DNA of 64,000 nt from Mycolicibacterium neoaurum VKM Ac-1815D (lineage in GTDB: Bacteria > Actinomycetota > Actinomycetes > Mycobacteriales > Mycobacteriaceae): contig NC_023036.2 in assembly GCF_000317305.3 (NCBI RefSeq), positions 1,984,001-2,048,000 of the forward strand, read 5' to 3'. The notes under the pieces are model-generated. The model did not search any database, had not been told where the DNA came from, and saw nothing but the letters and a program-made list of their open reading frames with translations. This document shows positions 8,079 through 17,442 of the stretch, piece by piece. How positions within the stretch are numbered: position 1 is the stretch's first letter; each line of letters begins with the position of its first letter. Made by a program: the position numbers and the translations under genes.

Positions 8079-9173
8079 CCCCAGGTCGTTGGTGAGGATC
8101 GCCGCGGACGGGATGAGTCGGCGCCGGGTGTCGATGGCGATCACCGACCAGTCCACCCGGTCGTAGTCGTCGAACTTGCGGCGGGCACGCTCGCGTGCCT
8201 TTTCGGGTGCACCGTGGTGAACTCCTTGCGGCGCATGCGAAACCAGTCCGGGCGGCATCGGGATGCCGTAGAGCGAACCGGAGTGGAAGAACGCGATCTC
8301 GTCGTAGTCGACGTTGCGGTGATACCACGGAGTGCGTTCGGTGCCAGGGACGCTTTCGGCGGGCTTGGGCAGGAAGTTCATCACGTACACCCCGGTTGCC
8401 TGCATGAACAGATGCACCGTAGGAGGGAGGTGCACACTCTCGGAGGTGATGACGGTGTAGTCCTCGATGTTGAACGTGAACGGGAAGTTGTCCCCGCGCC
8501 ACCCCTCGACGTCGAGCGGATTATGTTGATAGAACAAAGAAGTGGAGCTCACCCCCTCGACCGGTGAGTGGATGAGCCGCACCTCGTATTCGTCTCTGCC
8601 GTCATCGTCGATGGGGCAGGGCTCGGGAATGGTCACCTGCGCGGGGTCGAACGGGAAGTGCCTGCCCAGCGTGCCTGCCGGGGGCACCCGGAAGTCGTCG
8701 GTGGCCTGGATCATGAGCCAGGTCGATTCTTCATCGGGCACCTGCCGGAAGGTGCACGCCTTGGGGATGTAGACCCAGTCGCCCTCGCGGTAGCGCAGTG
8801 GGCCGAACTCGGTCTCCAGCAGTCCGGCGCCCTTGTGCACGAACAGCAGCAGATCGCCATCGACATAACGCACGAAGAACGGCATCGGTTCGGTGCGCCG
8901 GCTCAGCAGTACCTGGCAGTCGGCATTGCTGAACATCAGCAGCGGACCCCCGTGGGCATCGGCGGCATCGCTGGGCTTGAGCTCCGAGGACAGTACATCG
9001 GTGGGGCGCAGGGGCCCCACTGTGCGGTACGCGGTCGGGTCGTTGCGCCGGTACATGTTGGCGGTGCGGCCGACAAAGCCGCCGCGGCCGAGTTCATCGT
9101 CTTTGAGACCGTCCAGATCGGCGTGCACACGCTTGGGCGTCTTGCCTTTACGAAGGTGGACAAAGGATTCCAT
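8070..9173 (-). CDS. homogentisate 1,2-dioxygenase-like cupin
   Basis: The 367-residue protein starts MESFVHLRKGKTPKRVHADL at ATG 9173, with a GAGGAG ribosome site just upstream. Recognisable family stretches are PMPFFVRYVDGDLLLFVHKGAG, LRYREGDWVYIPKACTFR and GSLYGIPMPPGLVSHAPQGVHHGAPE, with several His and Glu able to bind iron as in the homogentisate dioxygenase cupin fold. Classical enzymes open homogentisate to maleylacetoacetate in Tyr/Phe degradation, but are about 430-440 residues long. This shorter version, with no maleylacetoacetate isomerase or fumarylacetoacetase next to it, may act on another aromatic. It is the first gene of the long minus-strand catabolic run. Confidence 0.75.
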   Translation of the reverse strand: MESFVHLRKGKTPKRVHADLDGLKDDELGRGGFVGRTANMYRRNDPTAYRTVGPLRPTDVLSSELKPSDAADAHGGPLLMFSNADCQVLLSRRTEPMPFFVRYVDGDLLLFVHKGAGLLETEFGPLRYREGDWVYIPKACTFRQVPDEESTWLMIQATDDFRVPPAGTLGRHFPFDPAQVTIPEPCPIDDDGRDEYEVRLIHSPVEGVSSTSLFYQHNPLDVEGWRGDNFPFTFNIEDYTVITSESVHLPPTVHLFMQATGVYVMNFLPKPAESVPGTERTPWYHRNVDYDEIAFFHSGSLYGIPMPPGLVSHAPQGVHHGAPEKARERARRKFDDYDRVDWSVIAIDTRRRLIPSAAILTNDLGQH

Positions 9174-9205
9174 GGTGCTCCTCGGATATCGACCCGGAAA
9201 AACTG

Positions 9206-9221
9206 AAAGTGACATTACTTT
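9206..9221. promoter_or_regulatory. inverted repeat AAAGT-N6-ACTTT, candidate operator
   Basis: A 5-bp inverted repeat with a 6-base spacer lies 33 bases upstream of the ATG of the homogentisate-dioxygenase-like gene, in an AT-rich stretch. Size and position fit a repressor site at the operon promoter. The TetR protein encoded at 4063-4698 is the obvious candidate, but nothing ties it to this site directly. Confidence 0.35.
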
Positions 9222-9310
9222 TGGTTTCGATCCGATGCAAGGCTCTGTGGGAGTCGAAATCGCCGGCGGCCAGGAATCCCGCTGTCTGTGCTTCGGATGC
9301 AGGCGTACCG

Positions 9311-9511
9311 CTAGCGGCGGTGCGCCCGCCGGCGCCGATATCGCCACACCTTGTACGTGATGAACGCGCTCACGCCCACCAGAACCATGACGGGCCCACC
9401 CGGAGTGGTCGCGCCATCCTCTCCGGCCGGGGTGGCCGGTGCGCGCGGCTTCGGTGGCTCCTGCGGGTCGGCGAGCGCGATGGCCTCGCCCGCAGATGTC
9501 TCGTCGCTCAT
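9311..9511 (-). CDS. small single-span membrane protein, unknown function
   Basis: The 66-residue frame starts with ATG at 9511. It has an acidic, Pro/Ala-rich N-terminal half, one hydrophobic segment (PVMVLVGVSAFITYKVW, about residues 40-56) and a strongly basic tail RYRRRRAHRR. That is the topology of an inner-membrane protein with its C-terminus in the cytoplasm. No family was recognised. It is a separate minus-strand unit between the azoreductase and the dioxygenase gene, 137 bases before the latter. Its coding status rests only on its plausible start and membrane pattern. Confidence 0.5.
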   Translation of the reverse strand: MSDETSAGEAIALADPQEPPKPRAPATPAGEDGATTPGGPVMVLVGVSAFITYKVWRYRRRRAHRR

Positions 9512-9631
9512 GTCGCTATCTCATATCGGTGCCGTCGATCGGCGTCGCGTGTCGTCCGCCGAGTGTCAGAGGGTCGCGGTAATGCTACGTGCCGACGGTG
9601 GGAAGCTCGGATTTGCGACGATCGACGCTGG

Positions 9632-10237
9632 TCAGTGGTGATGTCCGGCCCGGCGAGCCAATTCGATTGCCTCGGTGCGCATCTGTGCCCGCTCTTCGGG
9701 CGTCCAGCGGGTTGTGGGCTCGATCACGAGCGTCTGAACCCGGTAGCCGAGCATGCCGAATACATACTCAAGATACGGGCGCTGGAAATCGTTCAGCTCG
9801 GGATGTCGTCCGTCGTAGGCGCTGCTACGGGTCAGGATGAGCTGCACCGGCTTCCCGTCGCCGAGGGTGCCGACATGTCGCCCTCCGGCGTCGAGGGTGA
9901 AGCTGGCGATCGGCTGCACGATGATGTCGATCCAGGCCTTCAGCGCATGGGGTATGTGCCAGTTCCACATCGGTGACGAGATCACCAGCCGGTCGAAACT
10001 GCGCACCCGCTCGATCTCGTCGAGCACCTGCTGCCAGATGTCCTGCTGTTGCGCGGTGACGCTTTCGCCGAACAGTGGAGCGAACTTGGCCACCGCCGCA
10101 TCGTGGCCGAATCTCAGCAGATCCTCATCCCATACCGAGAAGCGTTGGTAACGAGTGCCTTCCAGGAATGCTTCGGCAAGCTGAGAGGACAGTGCATCAT
10201 CGCCCTTCGGGCTGCCCTCGATCCAGAGGGTGTTCAT
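9632..10237 (-). CDS. FMN-dependent NADH-azoreductase / flavodoxin-fold oxidoreductase
   Basis: The 201-residue protein (MNTLWIEGSPKGDDALSSQL) has the flavodoxin-like fold of AzoR enzymes. The phosphate-binding SPKGDDALSS loop follows strand 1, ISSPMWNWHIPHALKAWID is the FMN/dimer motif, and the region LILTRSSAYDGRHPELNDFQRPYLEYVFGMLG is typical. Such enzymes use NAD(P)H to reduce FMN, quinones or azo compounds. I chose ATG 10237 over a GTG four codons upstream. It is 18 nt downstream of a flavin-dependent monooxygenase gene, so it may supply reduced flavin or detoxify quinone products. Confidence 0.85.
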   Translation of the reverse strand: MNTLWIEGSPKGDDALSSQLAEAFLEGTRYQRFSVWDEDLLRFGHDAAVAKFAPLFGESVTAQQQDIWQQVLDEIERVRSFDRLVISSPMWNWHIPHALKAWIDIIVQPIASFTLDAGGRHVGTLGDGKPVQLILTRSSAYDGRHPELNDFQRPYLEYVFGMLGYRVQTLVIEPTTRWTPEERAQMRTEAIELARRAGHHH

Positions 10238-10255
10238 GCTGGACACCACCGCTGC

Positions 10256-11419
10256 CTAGATCATCGAGGTACGGGGGATCTTCATGCCGAGGCTCAGGGC
10301 GCCGGCCAGCTCCCGCGCGGTGTCGTAATCGAAGACGACGTGGCCGGACAGCACGTCCACATCGCGCTTGAAACGCTGCATGGGGCTGGACAGGAAGTGG
10401 ATGCTCGCGCCGCCTGCGCCCATCAGATCGGTGATCACGGCCTTGGACTCCGCAACGATGTGCGCCGCCGCCAACCGGGCCTGCGCGCGAACCGGCTTGT
10501 CGACGCTGTCACCCGCCGCCACAACCGTCTCGATCTCGCCGACGGTGTCGGCGAGCAGTCCGCGCAGGGCGCGAAGGCGCACCTGTGCGCCCGCCAGGCG
10601 GGCCTGTGCGATCGGTTTGTCCTTCTGCATGACGCCCTCGTAGGCCAGCACGCGCTCGGCCAGGCGCTGGGCGTAGGTCTCGGTCACGCGTTCGGCGCTG
10701 CCGAGGGCGGGCATCGCCGACAGCAGGGCCAAGGCGGGCACCATCGGCCAGCGGTAGGTGGCGCTGTCGTGCAGTCCCGCGCCGGGTGCGGTGCCGGCAT
10801 AGATGTCGGTGACCCGCACCAGTCGGTGCTCGGGCACGAACACATCGGTGACCATGGCGTCGTTGGAGCCCGTCGCCCGCATGCCGTCGGTGTGCCAGAC
10901 GTCCTCGACGGTGATATCGCCGGCCGGAAGCAGTGCCAGCGCCGGGAACAGGCCGTCATCCGGCCCGCACAGCGCGCACACGATGATCCAATTGGCGTGC
11001 ATCACGCCGGTGGCCCAGGACCAGCGGCCGGTCAGCCGGATGCCGCCGTCGACGGGAACGCCCCGGCCGGTCGGCGCGAGCGGGGCCGGGGCCAGGAACG
11101 GGCGGTCGGCGAACGCCTCCTGCTGGGCCTGCTCGCCGAACAGCGCGAGCATCCAGTTGTGCAGGGTCAGGAAGCCGATGGTCCACGCGCTGGAGGTGCA
11201 ACCGTGGGCCATCCGGCGAACCGGGTCGAGCAGGGCCGGGAACGGCGCCTGCAGGCCGCCGTAGGCCGCTGGGACCAACAATTCGGTGAATCCGGAGGCG
11301 GTCAGGTCGGCCACCGTGGCCTCGGGCAGCCGGCGCAGGGTCTCGGCCTCCTCGGCGCGCTCGGCCAAAGCCGCCACGAACTCATCGGTGATCACGCCGC
11401 GCGCCTCGATCGTCGTCAT
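10256..11419 (-). CDS. acyl-CoA-dehydrogenase-fold (group D) flavin monooxygenase
   Basis: The 387-residue protein has the acyl-CoA dehydrogenase fold but resembles two-component flavin hydroxylases of the HsaA/DszC type. Features are an N-terminal helical domain (ERAEEAETLRRLPEATVADL, with LLVPAAYGGLQ), GCTSSAWTIGFLTLHNWML, a central beta-domain (RLTGRWSWATGVMHANWIIV) and the C-terminal helices around HIVAESKAVITDLMGAGGA. It lacks the catalytic Glu context of dehydrogenases. Such enzymes hydroxylate aromatics or sulfur heterocycles using reduced flavin from a partner reductase. The adjacent azoreductase is a candidate partner, although classical partners are HsaB-type. It is preceded by a TetR gene and a palindromic site. 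Confidence 0.8.
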   Translation of the reverse strand: MTTIEARGVITDEFVAALAERAEEAETLRRLPEATVADLTASGFTELLVPAAYGGLQAPFPALLDPVRRMAHGCTSSAWTIGFLTLHNWMLALFGEQAQQEAFADRPFLAPAPLAPTGRGVPVDGGIRLTGRWSWATGVMHANWIIVCALCGPDDGLFPALALLPAGDITVEDVWHTDGMRATGSNDAMVTDVFVPEHRLVRVTDIYAGTAPGAGLHDSATYRWPMVPALALLSAMPALGSAERVTETYAQRLAERVLAYEGVMQKDKPIAQARLAGAQVRLRALRGLLADTVGEIETVVAAGDSVDKPVRAQARLAAAHIVAESKAVITDLMGAGGASIHFLSSPMQRFKRDVDVLSGHVVFDYDTARELAGALSLGMKIPRTSMI

Positions 11420-11434
11420 GCCGAAAACTTACCA

Positions 11435-11446
11435 TACCTTTTGGTA
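11435..11446. promoter_or_regulatory. inverted repeat TACC-TTTT-GGTA, candidate TetR operator
   Basis: This 4-4-4 inverted repeat fills the 36-base gap between the TetR stop (11456) and the monooxygenase ATG (11419), with an additional TACC direct repeat beside it. It is well placed to control an internal promoter for the monooxygenase-azoreductase pair by the TetR regulator encoded immediately upstream. Confidence 0.4.
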
Positions 11447-11455
11447 CGGAGATGG

Positions 11456-12022
11456 TCAGTGGGCCACCATCAGGTCGAGAAACCGCTCGCTCTTCTCGGA
11501 CAATCGGCTGTCGGGGGCGTGGCCCAACAGGTGCAGAAAGCCGATACCCGCGGCGAAGGTGGCGTTGGCGCGCAGATCTGCATCGTCGGCGTCGAAGCCG
11601 AGGTCCTCGAACGCTCTGCGCACCGCGGCCAGGATGCGTCGGTCGGCGGCACGCACGCTGTCGGCGACGGCCTCGTCGGTGCGGGCCCACTCGCGCATGG
11701 CCCGCTCCAGGGTCCAGTGCCGCGGACTGACCAGGGACGCCATCATCTGGACCAGCCGGTCTCGCGGGGGCAGCTCGTCGACAGTCTCGATTCGGCTCCG
11801 ATCGTCATCACGCAGATCGCCCCAGGACTCGATGAGCGCGGCCCGGTAGCCCGCCATGTCGTGGAAGTGCCAATAGAAGCTGCCCTTGGTCACGCCGAGG
11901 CGTCGACACAGCGCATCTATTTTGAGAGATTTGAGACCGTCCTCAGCGAGGATCGTGTAGCCGGCCTGAAGCCAGTCATCCGTGGTCAGGCGGCTGCCGG
12001 ACGGCTTCGGAGCGGTCGTCAT
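11456..12022 (-). CDS. TetR-family transcriptional regulator
   Basis: The 188-residue protein has the N-terminal TetR helix-turn-helix (DDWLQAGYTILAEDGLKSLKIDALCRRLGVTKGSFYWHFHD, about residues 15-54) with the conserved SFYWHF recognition-helix end. The remainder is a helical ligand domain. ATG at 12022 is the start. It is the first gene of a unit with the flavin monooxygenase and azoreductase. It is divergent from the antigen 85 gene, with 234 bases between them, and probably regulates its own downstream genes in response to an aromatic compound. Confidence 0.9.
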   Translation of the reverse strand: MTTAPKPSGSRLTTDDWLQAGYTILAEDGLKSLKIDALCRRLGVTKGSFYWHFHDMAGYRAALIESWGDLRDDDRSRIETVDELPPRDRLVQMMASLVSPRHWTLERAMREWARTDEAVADSVRAADRRILAAVRRAFEDLGFDADDADLRANATFAAGIGFLHLLGHAPDSRLSEKSERFLDLMVAH

Positions 12023-12155
12023 GACCGGCAGCCTACGACGGCGCGCCGACTACCTGACTTTCTGTACGTGCTGGCTGCATGTTTTACTGCAAGTCGCGAC
12101 AACTGAATTCTCGGTCCGCTCCGCAATCCAATCGGAGTCAATGCGAGCGGACACG

Positions 12156-12187
12156 GATACCGCAGTGCAAGGGAGCACTGCGGTATC
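12156..12187. promoter_or_regulatory. perfect 13-bp inverted repeat upstream of antigen 85 gene
   Basis: The arms GATACCGCAGTGC (12156-12168) and GCACTGCGGTATC (12175-12187) are perfect reverse complements around the spacer AAGGGA. The element ends 69 bases before the antigen 85 ATG. It could be a 5' untranslated hairpin in the fbp transcript or a dimeric operator. A terminator for something upstream is less likely, because no T-run follows and no plus-strand gene precedes it. Confidence 0.6.
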
Positions 12188-12232
12188 TCTGGGTGTTGGG
12201 CACACAGCACCGAGGGTCGGGCGGGACCGTGA

Positions 12233-13228
<996 letters not shown>

Positions 13229-13246
13229 ACCAGGTAATGAAAGCGA

Positions 13247-13282
13247 AAATCCCCCCGAGGCCCTGCGGCCTCGGGGGGATTT
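13247..13282 (+). terminator. Rho-independent terminator after antigen 85 gene
   Basis: A perfect 16-bp stem has its left arm at 13247-13262 (AAATCCCCCCGAGGCC), a CTGC loop and its right arm at 13267-13282. It is followed by a T-rich stretch. It begins 19 bases after the antigen 85 stop codon. Confidence 0.9.
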
Positions 13283-13321
13283 CCTTTTTCCCCCCCAGGG
13301 GTTCCCCCCGGTACCCCCGTC

Positions 13322-14722
13322 TTATCGCCCCTGCTGGACGAGCTGAGTGCGGCGCGGGTCGCGATTCCCCTCAGATCGCGACCCGCGCCGAGTCCGGTTG
13401 GCGCGTACGACCCGGCGCACGAACGCGGGCCGCATGAGTTGGCTGGGTGAATCCAGCATTCCGGTCACCTTGATCAGCTCCACGGCGACGTGTGGATCGA
13501 TTTCGGCGGCCGCCGATACGGCAGCCAGGTAGGGCCGGGCCACGCGCACCCAGAGCCGGCGATGCCCCTCGACCTCCGGCAGCGCCAGGTCCGAACCGAC
13601 CGCGATACGCCATGCCATCCGCAACCTCGGGGTGCACGCGCGGAAGAACCGCCGCCCCAGATCGTCGTCGCCGTAGCGCAGGCAATCGCGCAGGATGGTC
13701 GCCTCGATGGCCGACAAGGTCAGACCCTGTCCATAGATCGGGTTGACACTGCAGATCGCGTCGCCGATCACCAGCAGGCCACGCGGGAAGCGCCTGAGCT
13801 TGTCATAACGACGCCACCTGTTCGACGGCACCCGGAAGTGCACCGCTTCCCCGACCGGGGTCGCGGCGCGCACCGCCGCCAGCACCCGATCGGGTACCAG
13901 GCCATCACCGATGGCGAGCATCTCCGGGCGGCCGGCCGGCGGTGGGTGGCCCGCCACCGAGCCGACGGTGAGCGTCCAGGTGTTCTTCTCATGGCCGACC
14001 AGTGACCACATCGATGGTCGCTCGGGTTCCGGAAAGAACGCCACCATCCGCTCGGGGATGGCGTCGGAGGGCATCTGCAGGCGCTGGCTGGCGTAGGCCA
14101 GTTTGACGATGACATCGTCTTCGGGCGGCCTGCTGTAGCCCAGTTGTTCGAGGAGCACGGGCGTGCGTGACGCACGGCCGGTGGCATCGACGACGAGGTC
14201 GGCGTCCAGCACGGACGCTGTCCGGCCGTGCGCAACCTCGACACCCGTGATACCCGATGCATCGTCGGTGCCGGCCAACCCGATGACAAGTCGATCATCG
14301 AGGATGGTCACATTTCCCATGGCCTGGACCCGCCTGCGGATGGTGCGCTCGACCAACCCCGAACTGGGGAAGTGCAGTGTCGCCGCGTCGGGGCGGTGGA
14401 TATCGCGGTGCTGGGCCAGGAGGTGCCCGCCGAAGTGGATGTGCAGTCGGGTGAGGGTATCGCCGCGTAACGAGGGGACACCCTCAGCGGCGAGATCGTC
14501 CTCGAACCCCGGAAACAGTTCAGCGAGTAGCACGGTGGCCGCGGGCGGCAAGACCCGGCCGTAGCGAAAATGCGATACGCCGCGGCGGGCGTCCGGGTCC
14601 TCGGTCAGGTCATCGCGTTCGACGATGGTGACGCTCCGGTAGTGCTCGGCGAGGACGCGCGCGGCGAGCAGGCCGGCGATGCTCCCTCCCAGCACCACCG
14701 CCCGCTCGCCAACGATCGCCAT
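13322..14722 (-). CDS. FAD-dependent oxidoreductase (PHBH-type)
   Basis: The 466-residue protein starts MAIVGERAVVLGGSIAGLLAARVL with a Rossmann GxGxxA-type FAD site (GGSIAG). It continues with the DADLVVDATGRASRTPVLL motif and the third FAD motif LLVIGDAICSVNPIYGQGLTLSAIEA, placing it among PHBH-like monooxygenases/geranylgeranyl-reductase-like flavoproteins. It is longer than average, with an Arg-rich tail. No substrate can be assigned. It is monocistronic, in front of the acyl-CoA dehydrogenase pair, with a GAGTAG/CTACTC inverted repeat upstream. Confidence 0.85.
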   Translation of the reverse strand: MAIVGERAVVLGGSIAGLLAARVLAEHYRSVTIVERDDLTEDPDARRGVSHFRYGRVLPPAATVLLAELFPGFEDDLAAEGVPSLRGDTLTRLHIHFGGHLLAQHRDIHRPDAATLHFPSSGLVERTIRRRVQAMGNVTILDDRLVIGLAGTDDASGITGVEVAHGRTASVLDADLVVDATGRASRTPVLLEQLGYSRPPEDDVIVKLAYASQRLQMPSDAIPERMVAFFPEPERPSMWSLVGHEKNTWTLTVGSVAGHPPPAGRPEMLAIGDGLVPDRVLAAVRAATPVGEAVHFRVPSNRWRRYDKLRRFPRGLLVIGDAICSVNPIYGQGLTLSAIEATILRDCLRYGDDDLGRRFFRACTPRLRMAWRIAVGSDLALPEVEGHRRLWVRVARPYLAAVSAAAEIDPHVAVELIKVTGMLDSPSQLMRPAFVRRVVRANRTRRGSRSEGNRDPRRTQLVQQGR

Positions 14723-14757
14723 ACTCGAAGTCTGCGGGACCTGAGTGCCGCCACTTA

Positions 14758-14773
14758 GAGTAGTGCGCTACTC
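14758..14773. promoter_or_regulatory. inverted repeat GAGTAG-TGCG-CTACTC
   Basis: A perfect 6-bp inverted repeat with a 4-base spacer lies 36 bases upstream of the FAD oxidoreductase start and 17 bases beyond the stop of the upstream acyl-CoA dehydrogenase. The half site GAGTA also occurs, in the opposite arrangement, in the palindrome at 17443. It is a candidate repressor operator. Confidence 0.4.
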
Positions 14774-14789
14774 ATATTTGCCAGACGGA

Positions 14790-16001
14790 CTACTTCAATT
14801 CGGCAGAGGAGAGCCCCAGCAGACGGCGGGCCACCACCAGTTGCTGGATCTGCTGGGTGCCCTCGAAGATGTCCAGGATCTTCGAGTCACGAGCCCACTT
14901 CTCCAGCAGCGACTGTTCGGAGTAACCGACCGTGCCGGCCATCTCGACAGCCTTCAACGTGATGTCACTGCCGACCCGGGCGGCCTTGGCCTTACCCATG
15001 GAGGCCTCTTTGGAGTTCGGGATCTTGTTGTCGGCCTGCCATGCCGACCGCACGGTCAGCAGATAGCCGGCCTCCCACTCGGCCTCCATGCGGAGGAACT
15101 CGGCGGCCGGTGCGCTCTGGGCGTGTGCGGGCTTGTCGTAGGAGATCTCGATGCCCGCCTCGGTGAGGATGACCCGCAGTTCCTCCAACGCGGCGCGCGC
15201 CACGCCGACGGCCATCGCCGCCACGATCGGCCGGGTGTTGTCGAAGGTCTCCATGACCCCGCCGAAACCCTTGTCCACCTTGACTTCCGGATCACCAAGC
15301 AGGTTCTCCTTGGGGATCCGGGCATTCTCGAAGCGGATTGCCGCGGTATCGGAGGCCTTGATGCCGAGCTTGTGCTCGAGCCGTTCGACGGTGACGCCAG
15401 GATGTTCACGGGGAACGATGAACGACTTGATCGCGGCGCGGCCCAACGACTTGTCGACCGTTGCCCACACCACGATATGGCTGGCCCGCGATCCGGCCGT
15501 GACATAGATCTTCTCGCCGTTGATCACATACTCGTCGCCGTCGAGCACCGCGGTGGTGGTCACCGCGGCCGAATCGGAGCCGAAGCCCGGCTCGGTGATC
15601 GCCATCGCGGCCCACACCTTGCCGAGTCGCTCGAGCTGCTCCTTGGTCGCCACACTGGAGATCGCGGCGTTGCCCAGACCCTGGAAGGGAATCGACAGCA
15701 GTAGCGCGACGTCACCCCAGGACACCTCGAGCGCGTTCACCAGTGCGGACATGTTGGCGCCGTTGATATTCGACTTGCCGTCGACGTCACCGCCGCCCAC
15801 GCCATCGGCGCCTGCGAAGGAGATGGTCTTGGCCGCCGAGATTCCTTCGAACAGCGTGGCCAGCGTGTCGAGCTCGACCGGGTAGGCGTGCTCGGCGAGG
15901 TCGTACTTGCGGGAGATGGGGCGCAGCATCTCGGCGGCACCCTGATGTCCCTTTTCGATGACTGCCCGCAGTTTGCGCGGCATTTCCAGATTGATTGCCA
16001 T
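14790..16001 (-). CDS. acyl-CoA dehydrogenase (catalytic-type subunit)
   Basis: The 403-residue acyl-CoA dehydrogenase has the FAD-contacting AAMAITEPGFGSDSAAV, the beta-domain (EYVINGEKIYVTAG) and the C-terminal DIFEGTQQIQQLVVARRLLG, with a Glu at the usual active-site helix. It starts at ATG 16001. It lies 28 nt downstream of a second, more divergent acyl-CoA dehydrogenase gene. Mycobacteria use such adjacent pairs to form heteromeric FadE enzymes for steroid or lipid side chains, and this pair fits that arrangement. The substrate is unknown. Confidence 0.9.
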   Translation of the reverse strand: MAINLEMPRKLRAVIEKGHQGAAEMLRPISRKYDLAEHAYPVELDTLATLFEGISAAKTISFAGADGVGGGDVDGKSNINGANMSALVNALEVSWGDVALLLSIPFQGLGNAAISSVATKEQLERLGKVWAAMAITEPGFGSDSAAVTTTAVLDGDEYVINGEKIYVTAGSRASHIVVWATVDKSLGRAAIKSFIVPREHPGVTVERLEHKLGIKASDTAAIRFENARIPKENLLGDPEVKVDKGFGGVMETFDNTRPIVAAMAVGVARAALEELRVILTEAGIEISYDKPAHAQSAPAAEFLRMEAEWEAGYLLTVRSAWQADNKIPNSKEASMGKAKAARVGSDITLKAVEMAGTVGYSEQSLLEKWARDSKILDIFEGTQQIQQLVVARRLLGLSSAELK

Positions 16002-16029
16002 GACAAGACCTTTCTAGGGAACCCGGCTG

Positions 16030-17406
16030 CTACAGGACGACGACACCCTCGGCGACGCCGAGTGCCCGCAGATCGCGGTACCAGCGTTCGACCGGGTGTT
16101 CCTTGGTGTAGCCGTGGCCACCGAGCAGCTGCACCCCGTCCAGGCCGATCTGCATACCCTTGTCGGTGGCAATTCGCTTGGCCAGGGCCGCTTCCCGAGC
16201 GAAGGTCAGTCCCTGCTCGGCCCGGGCGGCACCGCGCCAGGTGATAAGCCGCAGACCGTCGAGCTCGATGGCGATATTGGCGGTCATGAAGGCGACGGCC
16301 TGCCGGTGGGCGATCGGCTCGCCGAACGCTTCGCGCTCCTTGATGTACGGGATGACGTAATCGAGCACCGCGTGCGAGGTGCCGACAGCCAATGCGGCCC
16401 AACCCAACCGGGAGTACGCGATGGCTTCCGAGTAGTCCTGATCGGATGCGCCGTCCTCGCCGAGCCGGTTGTGCAGCGGAACGGCGACGTCGTCGAGTGC
16501 GATACGGCCCAGCGCCGCGGCCCGGATACCCATCGACGGGTCGGCCTCGACCGTGACCCCCGCACTGGAGGATTCGACGATGAACAGCGCGGGCTTGCCG
16601 TTCAGCGCGGCCGCGATGATGAACAGCTCGGCGTCGGCCGCGGCGGGAACCAGCGACTTCACCCCGGACAGCCGGTATCCGCCCGGGGTCCGCACCGCCG
16701 TCGTCTTCAGTGCGGTGGGATCGAAGAGGGCGTGCGGTTCGGCGATCGCCAGGCATGCTTGGGGAACCTTCTCGCCGGCGAACTCGGGCAGGTAGGTCGC
16801 CTGCTGCTCGGCGCTGCCCCAATGGGTCAGGGCCGATGCGACGCCGGCCGGAGCCAGGATGGGCAGTGCCAGTCCCATGTCCCCGTAGGCCAGGGCCTCG
16901 GCGACCAGTGCCGCGGTGACGGTGCTGCGGTGCTCGGCGATCCCGTCGAAACTCTCCGGGATGCTCAACGACGTCACGCCGATCTCGGCCGCCTTGGCGA
17001 TCAGATCAGGGGGATAGTTGGCCGCGGCGTCGGCGTCGTGGGCCGCCGGTCGCAGGATCTCCTCGGCGAACTCGGCCACCGTCTCGACGATCATCTTCTG
17101 GTCGTCGTCGGGGGTCAGATCGAAGTAGTCCGACTCCTTTGCTGCCAGCCGGGTGGGGGAGCCGCCGATGTTCTGGATGCGCTTGAACTGGCGGGATCCT
17201 GCGCCGGCGGCCGAGAATGCCGTCTTCACGCCGTAGCGCAGACCCTTGTTGAGCGGATCGCGCAGGCCGTAGCGGTCCAGGAACTCCTGGCCCATCAGCG
17301 GGGTGAGCAGGGCGATCCCGATATCGGTCGCGGTGCGCTTGTGTTTCTGGAGTCCGACGGCGCTTTCCGGGCCGGTGCGCTTGGGTCGGGATTCGAGATT
17401 TGTCAT
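16030..17406 (-). CDS. acyl-CoA dehydrogenase family protein (divergent partner)
   Basis: The 458-residue protein starts at ATG 17406 (MTNLESRPKRTGPESAVGLQ). About 90 residues precede the dehydrogenase core (DQKMIVETVAEFAEEILRPAAHDADA). In place of the usual TEP..GSD flavin motif it has AEPHALFDPTAL. It ends LGGHGYTKEHPVERWYRDLRALGVAEGVVVL without the common EGT..IQ active-site helix. These changes suggest reduced or different catalysis, or a structural role in a heteromer with the next gene. It is first in a two-gene operon behind the perfect palindrome at 17443. Confidence 0.85.
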   Translation of the reverse strand: MTNLESRPKRTGPESAVGLQKHKRTATDIGIALLTPLMGQEFLDRYGLRDPLNKGLRYGVKTAFSAAGAGSRQFKRIQNIGGSPTRLAAKESDYFDLTPDDDQKMIVETVAEFAEEILRPAAHDADAAANYPPDLIAKAAEIGVTSLSIPESFDGIAEHRSTVTAALVAEALAYGDMGLALPILAPAGVASALTHWGSAEQQATYLPEFAGEKVPQACLAIAEPHALFDPTALKTTAVRTPGGYRLSGVKSLVPAAADAELFIIAAALNGKPALFIVESSSAGVTVEADPSMGIRAAALGRIALDDVAVPLHNRLGEDGASDQDYSEAIAYSRLGWAALAVGTSHAVLDYVIPYIKEREAFGEPIAHRQAVAFMTANIAIELDGLRLITWRGAARAEQGLTFAREAALAKRIATDKGMQIGLDGVQLLGGHGYTKEHPVERWYRDLRALGVAEGVVVL

Positions 17407-17442
17407 CACAGCCTCACGTGGTTGGGGCAACGTGCGTCGTGA

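Noticed and set aside
10049-12106. 685-codon plus-strand open frame antisense to the azoreductase, monooxygenase and TetR genes
   Set aside because: His/Gly/Arg-rich translation typical of the reverse frame in high-GC DNA; the three minus-strand genes have clear family motifs.
12156-12187. Rho-independent terminator
   Set aside because: The inverted repeat has no T-run on either side and no plus-strand gene ends upstream, so it is listed as regulatory instead.
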